Assembly: GCF_014199205.1 (NCBI RefSeq)
Contig: NZ_JACIJD010000026.1
Span: 1-47,358 of the forward strand
Direction of reading: 5' to 3'
Length of the DNA: 47,358 nucleotides
DNA from: Muricoccus pecuniae
GTDB lineage: Bacteria; Pseudomonadota; Alphaproteobacteria; Acetobacterales; Acetobacteraceae
In this document: piece after piece, positions 25,701-34,684 of the stretch
Layout of the letters: every line of letters begins with the position of its first letter
Numbering within the stretch: position 1 is the first letter of the stretch
Notes under the pieces: generated by a model
Databases searched by the model: none
Told to the model about the DNA's origin: nothing
The model's input: the letters and a program-made list of their open reading frames with translations, nothing else
Made by a program: the position numbers and the translations under genes

Positions 25701-28700
25701 CGGCGACGTGACAACGCCGGTCGCGAGAGACTCCCGGAGCCTTCACATTGTGCCCCGGGCGCACCGCGGGAAACTTGGCGCTACCAGACCACGGTACAGC
25801 GCTGGTACGCGGATCGCGTCTGGCAACAGGTCTTCGCAGCGGGGCAGGAGCGCGCGCCCGGTAGCTGCGAGCAGGATGGCTGGTACCGCTGGCGGAGCGG
25901 CACGGCAAGAGAGGAGGCGGTACAGGCTAACCCGTGCCGTGACGCCACCCTGCGCACCGTGTTCACACATGACCATTTTGGCCCGTCCTCGATCCAGCAG
26001 CACGGCTTCTACAGCGCCCTACTTGTTGAGCCGGAGGACAGCATTTGGTTCACCGCCGACGGGCGACCGATGTGCTCGCGGATCGAGCAGATGCAGGACG
26101 GCATCGCACGAGATGGCTGCGTCATGCCGGTAACTCAGATTTTCCCGCCACCGGAGCCGGAGGTTGGAAGTCCAGATGCCGAACTGGTCCGTTCGGTCCG
26201 CGCGTTATGGCGGCCGACGGCGCAAGCTCTGATCGTGCGGGCTGGTGGCAACGGACTGACGGCAGCCTACCACGGAGATCTGCGCGAGTTCCCAATGGCT
26301 ATCGCTGATTTTGCATTGCTCTACTCGCCACGCCGCGAGGGATCATCGGAGATGACTGCGCGGCTTGGGACCGAGGGCAGCCGACTACTCAGGGAGTTTC
26401 GTGCGCGACATGGCTGGCCGGTTGAGGCGCCGCCGGCACCGGAGGCGATCAGCCAGCACCACCATAACCCTTTCCTCGTGAACTATGCCCATGATCCAAT
26501 TCCACTTCGTGTTGGGCGCAGCTCGGGTGACCAGGAGCGCCGGGCTGAAGATGGCGCAGAGATTGCCCTGCCGTGGAACCAGTCCACCGAGAGGATGCGC
26601 CTCCATTGCAGTCAGCTGCGGCGGGACGGCAGCGACGGCATCAGCCGCCAGAGGGTGCGGGACCCGCGAGTCAGCCGGCGTGAGGATCACGACCCAGGCG
26701 ACCTCTCCCGCGCCTTTGACAGCTGGTGTCACGGCGACCCATTCGGAGAGGTGTTCGAGGCCTATGAGGGCGAACAGCTCCAGATTCGGCTGATCCAGGG
26801 CGCGCAGGAAGTTCAGCATGTCTTCAACGCGCCGAGCTTACGCTGGCCGCGGGATGCCGATCTCTCAGTCGCTTCCACGACCGCACGTGAGGTGGCGAAC
26901 CGAGTGGCGGGGAGCCAGCTGCGGAATGGTGGGGCGGGCGTTTCGTCGAGCGGCGCTGCAGCGCCGCAGCGGCAGCAGGACGCAATCACCCGAAGGGGCG
27001 AAATCGCTCAACTCGGGCGGCGGCTATTGGATCACGTCGGCAAGCCGGGTGCGCCCTCTTCCGGGGCCGAACCGCAGGTGGGGCCGGTGGCGCGGGAAGA
27101 GGTGCGAGATCTCATTGGGCAACAGCGCGAGACCTTCGACCTGCTGCGCACAGGCTTCGTCTCCGCGCAGGAAGTCGGAATCTCGGAGCATTTCGAGTTC
27201 CATACCCGCGGCGTGGATGTCTCGTCCGGTAGCGCGGCGGACCATCTCTGGCACTTCGGATCAACGGATGCGATCTGGAATGGCGCCTGGGGGCTGATTC
27301 GCCTCCACAACGGCACGCTGCGGCGGAACCAGGGGGAGTGGGAGAAGGACTGGCCCCGCGAGCTAGAAACAGAGGCGCAGTGGCTCGGGCGGATAGGAAC
27401 GCGCCGCGACACTAGCGACTTCGTTCCTTGGAGCACACCCGATGGCACTTGCATGATTCGTCGTGCGGAGGCCGCATCGCGTGGTGCTCCGGAGCCGAGT
27501 TGCTCTGTCGGCGCGGTGCGCGGGCGACTGGCCAGCCTGCGCGCAGCACGGCTTGAGGCGGAGCGCGCGGTCAGGGATGGGGTGTCGGCGCAGCCTTTGC
27601 TTTCGCTGCAGGCTGCCGGCGACTGGCGCCGCCGCTGGGAGCACCAGTCTCCCCGTGTGGACTTCGTAGGCTATGATCCAATCGAGCGGCAAGGGGAGCC
27701 GCGGCGCACCCGGGTGGTCGACAACAGCTGCCCGGCTGAAGTGGTATGGCACGCCGGTCTCACATCCGAGGGCAGGCCAATCTGGGATTGGCGGCCGGTT
27801 CAGACGCGCCACTATCGCGTGACAGCTGAGCCCATACAGGGCACTGGCGCCGGGGAGGTTTTCCGTCTCGGCGGTCTCCGGATCGTTGATCCCAGGCCGA
27901 TGCGCTTCCGGGCGACGGGAATGCGGGTCGAAGATGGTGCCTCGGCGATGCCTGCCGCGGTGGGACCGAGGAGACCAGCAGCAGAGAGTGGCTTCATGCC
28001 TCTTAAACCGCCGCAGGACGGGCCGCTTGTCCTGCGAGCGCTCGCCGGTGAATGCGTGCATGTCGAGCTGACATATGCCCTACCGCCCGAGGCGTTCAAC
28101 CAACTGCCCGGCGAGGCGGCACTGCCGAATATTGTGTCTTTGAATACCACACGCATGGGTAGCGGTGGGGTGCTCAGACCGTCGGTCTCGGTGTCGCTGG
28201 TGCCGCAGCTCTTGCACCAGAACCCGTTGCATGGCGGGCTGCGCATTGGCCTCAACGAGCAGGTGCGCGGACCGAAGGACAAGGAGGCGTTCCAGCAGTT
28301 CGCGCGCGGGGACGCGCGAACCGTCCACTACTACTGGTTCGCTGGTCGCTACGTCGCGGCGACGCAGGGCATGCTGGACGGTGCCGGGAGAACCATTGCG
28401 CAACGGAATGAAAGCGCTGTCCGGCTCGCCACCACCTCCACCCCGGTCCTTGCAGGTGGCAGAAATCAGTCCGGCGAGGAGCGGGCCTTCGTGGTGGCTC
28501 CTTTTGCTGAGGATTACGGCGGTATCAATCTCGTCTCGGGCGGCGATCCCTTCTTCCACCCCGCGCATGGGATGGTGGGCACGCTGGTCGTGCATGAGGC
28601 CCATGCGGTGTTGGCTGGGGCCAGCGCCGGCTATCGTAAGCCGACGAATGGGGCCGAAGCGCGCCGCAGGACGGATGGCTGGGCAGAGGCTTCAGTCCAG

Positions 28701-29402
28701 GTCTGGCTACCGGAGGGCGGCGTATCTCTCTCCTCGCCGGAGGTGCGGACCTACCGGGACCAAACCCTCGTCTTCCGGGATGGGCTGAACCATTGGGTGC
28801 GGGACGGCCGGGTGAACAGACCTATCCCGGACTGCCGGGATTGTGGTGACAGCTATGATCGGGGCGACCGGGCAGCGGGCCATCGTGCTGAGCCCTTCTG
28901 GGCGCGGCTAAGCGTACCGCTGACGGCTGGGCCATCCGACCGGCCCTTCCTGCCCGTAGCAGGGCCGGATGGGCAGGCGGAGACAAATCTTCAACCCAAT
29001 CTGAACACAGTCGTCTTCCCGCGACGGTTTTGGCTGGATCCCAGAGCACGGACGCCAAGACTGCAAGGGCTGGCCGGGGTCGAGTTGCGGCTGCATGTGG
29101 GACAGCCGGCGGGGCGTGCGCGGCAGCGCGTCTTCAGCGTCCTTGGGCATGACTACCGCGACGGCATCTACGTGCTGCCACAGGACAGTGACGCGGTGGT
29201 GTCCGTTGATGCGAGGCGACAAGCGGAGCGCGCCCCGTGGTATGGTGCGCCGGGTGTTTCGCTGCTCGGGCCAGGCCGGATGGTGAATGCGCGCATCCTT
29301 TCGCCAGCGCCCGGACGTTGGCTCTGGCGCGACGGTCCGGCCCCAATGATTGCCTCGGGCATATGGGGCTGGCTGGATGTCGAGCAGGCGCCGCGGCGGT
29401 GA
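22794..29402 (+). CDS. Giant secreted multicopper oxidase (MnxG/MofA-like)
   Basis: 2,202 residues from ATG 22794 (AGAGG 8 bases ahead). The frame opens at 22716, but only the later ATG gives a clean signal peptide (MRILASLSPIMGLLATLASASAQ with the cut after AQ). Copper-binding clusters: HVFHLHAHQW (His531-538), HCHLYPHFAQGMW (His584, Cys585, His586, His590, Met595, a complete type 1 site plus trinuclear ligands), HIHLVKF (931-933), HDHFGPSSIQQHGF (1059-1068), HFEFH (1466-1470) and HPAHGM (1922-1927). It therefore holds many cupredoxin domains, far larger than laccases and in the size class of bacterial Mn(II) oxidases. It should oxidise a metal ion or organic substrate outside the membrane with O2. 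Mn oxidation is inferred. The next three genes are translationally coupled and serve copper loading and electron flow. Confidence 0.88.
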   Translation: MRILASLSPIMGLLATLASASAQESTAPAIEDGRRGAATVVANIVALTQPLLYNRFGSHNPHGMIYALSRDVVMAEQSGTRARLRGGKRPRPLVLRMNVGDTLEIRFLNLLRDRGEGRDNCGGGIAGSEGDWPATTCAGLSVVGLPLAEATPGSSAKQQDASPKEVSFRFDGGERSDAGGQAGRIVPVRCDEDEPTAPDNDVARQGLLPQRPGECRIYRFTADRPGPHLMLSHAAPAGGEGDGGSLTHGLFGVVVVERAGSRWYRSQVDEETLRATRAAVGGRSAYLDYEATAGDGTPLLNMGAVTGEGTTEIVHSDLNAIVYCPLAERRSPPASNGSDARSRAMADWHCATREMQDALARDVAGQREDGTPREELWRGRPAHRAFAVVFHDELKTRYADPFTLLDPDIRRQKLGAARDDANEPRGVMLDGIRDGFAINYGASGMGTILMANRLGIGPAQNCTECLYEEFFLQSWANGDPALLTEEMADRLPQNVRAHARRYADDPSNTHHSYIGDRVLFHNLHAGPKETHVFHLHAHQWRAGADGYGAYRDSQTIAPLQAFTYEIDHGGGGNLNLTAGDSIFHCHLYPHFAQGMWALWRNHDVLEDGSRTLPDGVLGPGTDPGTGEKRAGSPVPAVVPLPGQAMPPPPTYANDPEEATRDRPGYPFFIAGQAGHRAPQPPLDIHEDGGLGRHRILDNGERRGLDLSAAILEGDFRMELTAVELELLPPEGNARERRAMAFHAAQNVDDPQNGEPPRVRNPVTGVPISARPATPILSGFGRIGAYLLPRPEDAGRQDWFRVNGRLPAPGAPFADPCRNTEAPEIPIADGANDGQRDPNNPLSFSPKRVYQVSAVELDLVVNAAGWHDPQAHINVLTSEADAIEGQRLRAAPFFFRAHSGDCVEFRHQNRTKGHLELDDFQVATPTDTIGQHIHLVKFDVLASDGSANGWNYEDGTFARAALCERLRAANRRRDNAGRERLPEPSHCAPGAPRETWRYQTTVQRWYADRVWQQVFAAGQERAPGSCEQDGWYRWRSGTAREEAVQANPCRDATLRTVFTHDHFGPSSIQQHGFYSALLVEPEDSIWFTADGRPMCSRIEQMQDGIARDGCVMPVTQIFPPPEPEVGSPDAELVRSVRALWRPTAQALIVRAGGNGLTAAYHGDLREFPMAIADFALLYSPRREGSSEMTARLGTEGSRLLREFRARHGWPVEAPPAPEAISQHHHNPFLVNYAHDPIPLRVGRSSGDQERRAEDGAEIALPWNQSTERMRLHCSQLRRDGSDGISRQRVRDPRVSRREDHDPGDLSRAFDSWCHGDPFGEVFEAYEGEQLQIRLIQGAQEVQHVFNAPSLRWPRDADLSVASTTAREVANRVAGSQLRNGGAGVSSSGAAAPQRQQDAITRRGEIAQLGRRLLDHVGKPGAPSSGAEPQVGPVAREEVRDLIGQQRETFDLLRTGFVSAQEVGISEHFEFHTRGVDVSSGSAADHLWHFGSTDAIWNGAWGLIRLHNGTLRRNQGEWEKDWPRELETEAQWLGRIGTRRDTSDFVPWSTPDGTCMIRRAEAASRGAPEPSCSVGAVRGRLASLRAARLEAERAVRDGVSAQPLLSLQAAGDWRRRWEHQSPRVDFVGYDPIERQGEPRRTRVVDNSCPAEVVWHAGLTSEGRPIWDWRPVQTRHYRVTAEPIQGTGAGEVFRLGGLRIVDPRPMRFRATGMRVEDGASAMPAAVGPRRPAAESGFMPLKPPQDGPLVLRALAGECVHVELTYALPPEAFNQLPGEAALPNIVSLNTTRMGSGGVLRPSVSVSLVPQLLHQNPLHGGLRIGLNEQVRGPKDKEAFQQFARGDARTVHYYWFAGRYVAATQGMLDGAGRTIAQRNESAVRLATTSTPVLAGGRNQSGEERAFVVAPFAEDYGGINLVSGGDPFFHPAHGMVGTLVVHEAHAVLAGASAGYRKPTNGAEARRRTDGWAEASVQVWLPEGGVSLSSPEVRTYRDQTLVFRDGLNHWVRDGRVNRPIPDCRDCGDSYDRGDRAAGHRAEPFWARLSVPLTAGPSDRPFLPVAGPDGQAETNLQPNLNTVVFPRRFWLDPRARTPRLQGLAGVELRLHVGQPAGRARQRVFSVLGHDYRDGIYVLPQDSDAVVSVDARRQAERAPWYGAPGVSLLGPGRMVNARILSPAPGRWLWRDGPAPMIASGIWGWLDVEQAPRR

Positions 29403-30892
29403 TACGGCCAGGCCTGCTCCTAGTGTTTGGCGCCTCACTGCCTCTCTATGCGGCGGCGCAGGAAGCGCTTCCCTTCGTCGCGCCAGGGCGGGCGGGGACT
29501 GCGCCGCCCGTCCTGGCGGCGCCGATTGCCGGGCGGCCCATGCGTCTGGGGTTTGCCGCGCCCTCCAGCGCTGCTGCGGCGGCCCCGGCCATGTTCCGCG
29601 CCTTCATTGAACCTGCTGCCGCCGAGCCGCCGCCCTGCATGGCGGCGGCTCGGCGCCTCCTCGCCACCTCGGGACGCGGAATCGGGACGCGGGAGCTGAC
29701 GGGACCGCTGGTAGCTGCCTTTGGCGAGGACGCGACGGTCACGGTAGTAGACCCAGCCCTCCGCCTGGGCCCGGCAGGCCTTGCTGGGTTGGCGCGGCTA
29801 CCGGGCGCCCCCTCGGGCTTCGCGCTCGACCGCCTCGGCCAGCGCCTCTTTATGGCTACCCAGGTACCGGCCGCGTTGGCCATGGTGGATCTCGCTACGC
29901 GCCGCACCGAAACCGTACTGACGCTTGACGCCCCGGTGGCGGCCTTGGCCTGGGATGCCTCGGCGGAAGCGCTGCTCGTGCTCGGAATGGACGGCGCGCT
30001 GTCGCTGCGCGATCCTGATACGCTGCAGCCCCGAATCATCAGCAAGATCCTTGATGGCGCTTCCGGCAGGCGCGAAGCGGTGGCGGCGCTACCGCGCGAA
30101 CGGCTCTTGGTCGTGGCGGGGTCTGGCAGGCTCTGGATCTTGGAAAGCGTCACGCTGAGGGCGGTCCATGTGCTTCCCCTCTCTGAGGGTGATGATGCAG
30201 AGCCTGTCCGGATCGCGGTGTCGGAGGAGACGGCGACGCTGTTCGCGAGCGCGGGGCACGCGGCATTGGCGTTGCACGCCGTAACAGGCCGGGTCCTAGC
30301 CCGCTTCGACCTGCCCGCGCCGCCGCGGATGCTGCTGCCCCTGTCCCGGGGCCGTGCCGTTGCGCCGCTGGCGGATGGTTCCGTGGTGGTGCTCGACGCC
30401 GCCGCGGGCCTTCGCTTCGACTTGGCGTCGGCAGGCACGACCATGGTCGAGGCCGGGCTCGCCGGATCGACGCTCTACTTGCGCGCCGGCGACACGCCGC
30501 AACTCGCGCTGTTGGACACCGAGCGACTGCGGCCCGGACAACCGACACAGCCCGCCATGGCGGAAGCCGGGACAAGCCCCTTCGGCGAGGCCGGATTGCC
30601 GCTCCTGGCGCCGCTAGGGGAGGCGATGCTCATCGCCCATCCGGGAGACCGAAGAATCTACATGCATCACGGAATGGGCATGGTGGCGCCGCGCGCTGCC
30701 TTCGCCGCGGGCGGGTCGCCGCTTGCCGGACTAGTGGCGCTGGCGCGCGAGCCTATGCGCACCGGCGCGGCGCGAATGGAGCTGACCGCCGAGGCGCCAG
30801 CGGCCGGATCCTGGCGCCTCGTTTTCGCTGTTGCGGACCAGGGGCGGGCCATTTGCCACGATCTGGTGGTCACTCGGGAGAATGCGGGATGA
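29399..30892 (+). CDS. Exported beta-propeller-like protein of the oxidase operon
   Basis: 497 residues from GTG 29399, which overlaps the oxidase stop as GTGA. An upstream in-frame ATG would lie inside the oxidase gene. Signal peptide: PGLLLVFGASLPLYAAAQ. The body repeats a strand pattern like YVTN/WD-type propellers (ALAMVDLATRRTETVL, ALLVLGMDGALSLRDPDTL, LFASAGHAALALHAVTGRVL). Near the C-terminus IYMHHGMGMVAP has clustered Met and His that could bind copper, and the last 60 residues look like a separate beta domain. It probably folds with or feeds the oxidase in the periplasm. No enzyme motif is seen. Confidence 0.7.
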   Translation: MIRPGLLLVFGASLPLYAAAQEALPFVAPGRAGTAPPVLAAPIAGRPMRLGFAAPSSAAAAAPAMFRAFIEPAAAEPPPCMAAARRLLATSGRGIGTRELTGPLVAAFGEDATVTVVDPALRLGPAGLAGLARLPGAPSGFALDRLGQRLFMATQVPAALAMVDLATRRTETVLTLDAPVAALAWDASAEALLVLGMDGALSLRDPDTLQPRIISKILDGASGRREAVAALPRERLLVVAGSGRLWILESVTLRAVHVLPLSEGDDAEPVRIAVSEETATLFASAGHAALALHAVTGRVLARFDLPAPPRMLLPLSRGRAVAPLADGSVVVLDAAAGLRFDLASAGTTMVEAGLAGSTLYLRAGDTPQLALLDTERLRPGQPTQPAMAEAGTSPFGEAGLPLLAPLGEAMLIAHPGDRRIYMHHGMGMVAPRAAFAAGGSPLAGLVALAREPMRTGAARMELTAEAPAAGSWRLVFAVADQGRAICHDLVVTRENAG

Positions 30893-31485
30893 GACGCTGC
30901 GCCGAGTTTCCCCGCCGCCAAATGCTAGCGGGGCTGCTGGCCGCCACGGCCAGCCCCGCGGGGGCTTGGCAGCCCTTCGCTGGGGCGATCCCGGATGTCC
31001 CGCTGCTGGACCAGTCGCGCCGGCGCTGGCGGTTCCGCAGCGAGGTGCTGGCGCAGCGACCGGCGGTGGCGGTCGAGCTAGTATATACCGGATGCACAAC
31101 AATCTGTCCGATTTCAACCCGCATCATGGCGGAGGCGCGCGGAGCGCTCGACAGTCGGGAGCGCGCCGGGCTGCGCTGCATCAGCCTGTCGCTGGACCCG
31201 GCGACGGATACGCCGGAGCGCCTCCGCTCCTATGCCGAGGCAGTTGGCGCCACAGAGGCGGCCGAAGCGGGTGACTGGTTATTCCTCACTGGCGCCCAGA
31301 CGGATGTGACGACCGTGCTTCGCGCTTTCCGGCGGCAATTCGGGCGGCCAGAGGACCATGCGCCAGTCTTCTTCGTGGGGGATGGGCGGGTTCCACGGCT
31401 GGCACAGCTCTTTGCGCTTCCCCCGCCCGAGGAGCTGACCGCCGCCATGGGCACGGCCCTGCGTGGCGCCATTCCGAAGGGATAA
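30889..31485 (+). CDS. SCO1/SenC-family copper chaperone
   Basis: 198 residues, ATG 30889 overlapping the previous stop as ATGA. A twin-arginine-like signal (PRRQMLAGLLAATASPAGA) leads a thioredoxin fold with the copper-binding CTTICP (about residues 68-73, CxxxCP), SLSLDPATDTPERL and EDHAPVFFVGD with the conserved His. SCO proteins deliver copper to, or reduce the copper site of, cytochrome oxidases and other copper enzymes. Here it very likely serves the giant multicopper oxidase encoded two genes upstream. The Tat-type signal is unusual, as SCO proteins are normally membrane anchored. Confidence 0.92.
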   Translation: MRRCAEFPRRQMLAGLLAATASPAGAWQPFAGAIPDVPLLDQSRRRWRFRSEVLAQRPAVAVELVYTGCTTICPISTRIMAEARGALDSRERAGLRCISLSLDPATDTPERLRSYAEAVGATEAAEAGDWLFLTGAQTDVTTVLRAFRRQFGRPEDHAPVFFVGDGRVPRLAQLFALPPPEELTAAMGTALRGAIPKG

Positions 31486-32840
31486 TGAGAATGCCGGGCG
31501 TACGAGGGATACTCGTGCTGGCCATTGGCCTCGCCCTGGCTACTGGCCCGGCTACCGGGGATCCCGTGCTGCGGGGCGCTGCGCTCTATGACGGCTTCGA
31601 GGCGCTGAGCGCGTCGCTACCAGCCATAAGCGGGCTGCGGATCCAGGGTGCCGCCGCGGCTTGCGGTCGGTGCCATGCTGAGGATGCGCGCGGGCTGACG
31701 GAGGGGGGCATCGCGGCACCGCCAATATTCTGGCGGGCGCTGCAGATCGCAAGCCCCGGGCGCCCTGCCTACGATGCGGAAGCCTTTCGTACAGCAGTGA
31801 CCGATGGAACTGATCCGGCAGGCAGGAGCCTGCATCCTGCCATGCCGCGATACCGAATAGATGATGAGCAGATCGTGGCGCTGCTTGCCTTCCTGCAGCG
31901 CGGCGCATCGCGTGAACTCCCCGGCGTGACGGAGGTGGAAGTACGGATCGCCGTGCCGCATCTGCACGGTGAGGAGTTCGTCCCAGCGATACTGGAAGCA
32001 CTCTGGGCGGAGCCGGGACGGAGGGCTTGGGGCCGGCGTCTACGCGCTGTTGCCGTGCCGCTGAGTCCACGCCGCGTGGATGACGGGTTATGGAACCGCA
32101 TCGATGCGGCGGCGGCGGCGGCGGGGCCCTCGGTACGTGTACAGGACCTGGATGCGGCGCTGGCCGGGCACGGCCTGCCACACCTATTTCCGATCGATAC
32201 TTATGCGGAGGCGCCTGCTTCCGCGATTCTGGCGGAGGCGCCGCTGGCGGCGCAGCTCGCGGTGCTGACCCGCCATGCGGAGGCGCTCGGTGGCCCGATT
32301 GCTAGACTCTGTTCCCTGGCCGCCAAGCCGCTTGATGGCAAGGTCGGCTGTGCCGCCACGCCCCTGGGAGCGAAGGCCGTTGTGCTTGCCCGGCCGGCAG
32401 AGATTTATGAACTGGCTGCTATTGGTGAGGGAGTGACGGTCTTCGCGCCGCTCGATTATGCCGCACCACTGCTGCGGCGGGCGGGTTCCCTGCCGTTTCC
32501 CCTTGTAGTGGCGGATCCGCGAGGACGCGCCATGCCGCGTCCGATTCATGAGGAGCTAGTGCGGATCGCCTCCGACCGTCTCGTCCGCCAGCCCGAGGTG
32601 GTCCGCCGTCTGCACGCGGCGGCACAGCTGACGATGCTCGCAATGCGGCAGGCCGGGCCGGCGCCGTCCGCAGCACGGATCCGCGCGGCAGCCGCAGCTT
32701 TAGCGCCCGGGGAGCCGAATGCGCTTCTCGGCCCGACCTTGGATGGCACGCGCGCCGATGCCGCCTATGGAATGCAAATGTTGCGCATCGAGCCGAGAGC
32801 CGCCGATGCGCGCGCCGAGGGAGGCTGGGAGCGGCCGTGA
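31485..32840 (+). CDS. c-type cytochrome with extra C-terminal domain
   Basis: 451 residues, ATG 31485 sharing its A with the upstream stop (TAATG). Signal peptide VRGILVLAIGLALATGPATG. One haem c motif, CGRCH (about residues 61-65), with the axial Met in LHPAMPRYRIDDEQI and the usual final helix VALLAFLQ. From about residue 150 a second domain follows (VRIAVPHLHGEEFVPAILEA) that looks like a periplasmic binding-protein fold. The cytochrome could pass electrons from the oxidase to the respiratory chain, as proposed for the cytochrome next to mofA in Leptothrix. That parallel is by analogy. Confidence 0.85.
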   Translation: MRMPGVRGILVLAIGLALATGPATGDPVLRGAALYDGFEALSASLPAISGLRIQGAAAACGRCHAEDARGLTEGGIAAPPIFWRALQIASPGRPAYDAEAFRTAVTDGTDPAGRSLHPAMPRYRIDDEQIVALLAFLQRGASRELPGVTEVEVRIAVPHLHGEEFVPAILEALWAEPGRRAWGRRLRAVAVPLSPRRVDDGLWNRIDAAAAAAGPSVRVQDLDAALAGHGLPHLFPIDTYAEAPASAILAEAPLAAQLAVLTRHAEALGGPIARLCSLAAKPLDGKVGCAATPLGAKAVVLARPAEIYELAAIGEGVTVFAPLDYAAPLLRRAGSLPFPLVVADPRGRAMPRPIHEELVRIASDRLVRQPEVVRRLHAAAQLTMLAMRQAGPAPSAARIRAAAAALAPGEPNALLGPTLDGTRADAAYGMQMLRIEPRAADARAEGGWERP

Positions 32841-32946
32841 CGATGACGACCCTTCACGGCGTGAATGGGCGTGATGCTGCGGCAGAAGTCCACCGGAGAA
32901 CAGTAACTATGCTCGCAGCTATCCAACATATATGATGGGAGCGGGA

Positions 32947-34416
32947 ATGTTGCATCGTTCGCTCATCGCAGCGGCAGCGACCGCGCTGCTAATCGAGGCC
33001 GGTTGCACCATGTCGCCGCCGCGGCTGGACGCAGAGCGCCAGTGGAGTCATGCCATCACGGAATTAGGCATGTTCGCGATCTACCCGCCATCCGAGGACG
33101 TTATGGTGGGCGACATCTTCCTCCATATCCCGGATGCTCGTTTCTTCGATCTGGTCCGTATCACATCTGCGCCCCGCTCCCTGCTAGCAGAGCAGCTCTG
33201 CTATCAAGAGGGCGATCGGCTTGCTTCGGACGCAATCAAGGATGGTGCTGACGGAGCGGGAACAACTCTAACGCAATGCCGCAGAAACGAATTGCGACGC
33301 GTTCTGCCCTTCGATGGTACGACCGGGACTAGTCATTTGACTCGGCTTCGTGAAGCGGCGATCCCGACGCTCGAGGTCGGTCGATTCAGCGAAGGCGAGA
33401 TCGGTGGTGCCGGCCTGTTTGGCAATTTCGGCGCGGCGTTAGGCGTCGGCAGGTCAGGCGCTGCGGCGCTGCGTGTCGAGCTGAAAAGCCTCCAGACCCT
33501 TACGCTCGACGAGTTGCGCGGATCCCGGCTGATCGAGGACATATCAATTAGCCGGATCAGGCGTGTGAACAGGGAAGGGGGTACAGACTATCCTAACACA
33601 TTGACACCGTTAATGCTTATCAGATCGTTGGTTTTCGCCGATAACAGAAATGGGACGCAGACCGGAGCACGGTTCTGCCGAGGCGACTTTAGCACCCTGG
33701 ATCGTACGGGCGCCCGCATCGTCGTGGCGAACCGGATCCTGTATGCTGGCGCAGTGAATTTTGATTTTATGACACAGACGGTCGGCACCATGCGCTTGGC
33801 GATAGACTTTGCCAGCACCTTAGCCAACTTGCCACAAGCTCCCGTGGTTCCGACGCTATCCGGGGCAAGCCCTCCGCCACCCAAGGATGCCGCCGGCGCA
33901 CCACCGGCGGCTCTGGGCAAGCCCGCTGAGACGCCTCCTCGGGAGGCAGGGCTTGATTTTGAGGCACATCGGACTGCTTTGATGGCCGCAGTCGCCCGGG
34001 TCATTACCCTGCCCGCCGATACTCCGGGCCGGGCTGCGGCGCGTTTGACCACCGGTCGGTTCGGCAACCTAACGCTGCACCAGCCCTTTGCCCGCCCCGC
34101 CGCTGTCGGCATGGGCGCCGCGCTGCATTTCTCGCTTGCTGACGCCGCGATCCCGGCGAACCAGGAGCAAGTGGAGGATGCCCTGGTATACTGCCGCTTC
34201 ATCTATGGCGGTCCGACGACAATCCTTGAACAACGATTGAAAGCTAATCTCAGTTGGGCCCTATATCTTACGAGGCGCGAGGCTGGTTCCCATGCCAGCG
34301 ACCAAAAGCTATACGATTGGATTGCTTCGCAGTCAGGGGCGCCACAACCAGCCGTCCAGCCTCGTACTGCTCTGCCGCGCTTGGTACCCAGTGCTAATAT
34401 CCGCGTGCGGCTATAG
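32947..34416 (+). CDS. Probable lipoprotein of unknown function
   Basis: 489 residues if started at ATG 32947, which has GGAG 7 bases ahead. Another ATG at 32932 is possible. MLHRSLIAAAATALLIEAGC looks like a lipoprotein signal, although the lipobox (EAGC) lacks the usual Leu at -3. The mature part has no family I recognise: a glycine-rich stretch (GAGLFGNFGAALGVGRSG), a proline-rich hinge (SPPPPKDAAGAPPAALGKP) near residue 325 and a helical C-terminus. It follows the oxidase operon after 106 bases, with more ordinary base composition, so it may be a separate unit. Location in the outer or inner membrane is inferred. Confidence 0.6.
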   Translation: MLHRSLIAAAATALLIEAGCTMSPPRLDAERQWSHAITELGMFAIYPPSEDVMVGDIFLHIPDARFFDLVRITSAPRSLLAEQLCYQEGDRLASDAIKDGADGAGTTLTQCRRNELRRVLPFDGTTGTSHLTRLREAAIPTLEVGRFSEGEIGGAGLFGNFGAALGVGRSGAAALRVELKSLQTLTLDELRGSRLIEDISISRIRRVNREGGTDYPNTLTPLMLIRSLVFADNRNGTQTGARFCRGDFSTLDRTGARIVVANRILYAGAVNFDFMTQTVGTMRLAIDFASTLANLPQAPVVPTLSGASPPPPKDAAGAPPAALGKPAETPPREAGLDFEAHRTALMAAVARVITLPADTPGRAAARLTTGRFGNLTLHQPFARPAAVGMGAALHFSLADAAIPANQEQVEDALVYCRFIYGGPTTILEQRLKANLSWALYLTRREAGSHASDQKLYDWIASQSGAPQPAVQPRTALPRLVPSANIRVRL

Positions 34417-34684
34417 CCCGGCGTCCGAAGGGATTGTCAGCACCCGAACCAAAGCACACGCCCTGCACTGCGTGTTGAGCCTGTTCGATGCCGTTGCAGA
34501 ATCGCGAGCGCAGCACTGAAGTGATAGGATAAGGGAGCGACAGCAATCGGCGGGAATGTGATGGCGGTGGCGGGAGCGGATACGCAGGTCCAGTGCAATT
34601 AAGTCTTTCCTGATTACACGGCTTCCTCAGCTAACCAGGCCAGGGTGCAAATCAGGAACATTGGTGTGTTTGCAAAGGGATAGC

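Noticed and set aside
29446-30444. Long - strand frame of 332 codons opposite the propeller-like gene
   Set aside because: No domain pattern and low-complexity sequence; the + strand gene has signal peptide and coupling evidence.
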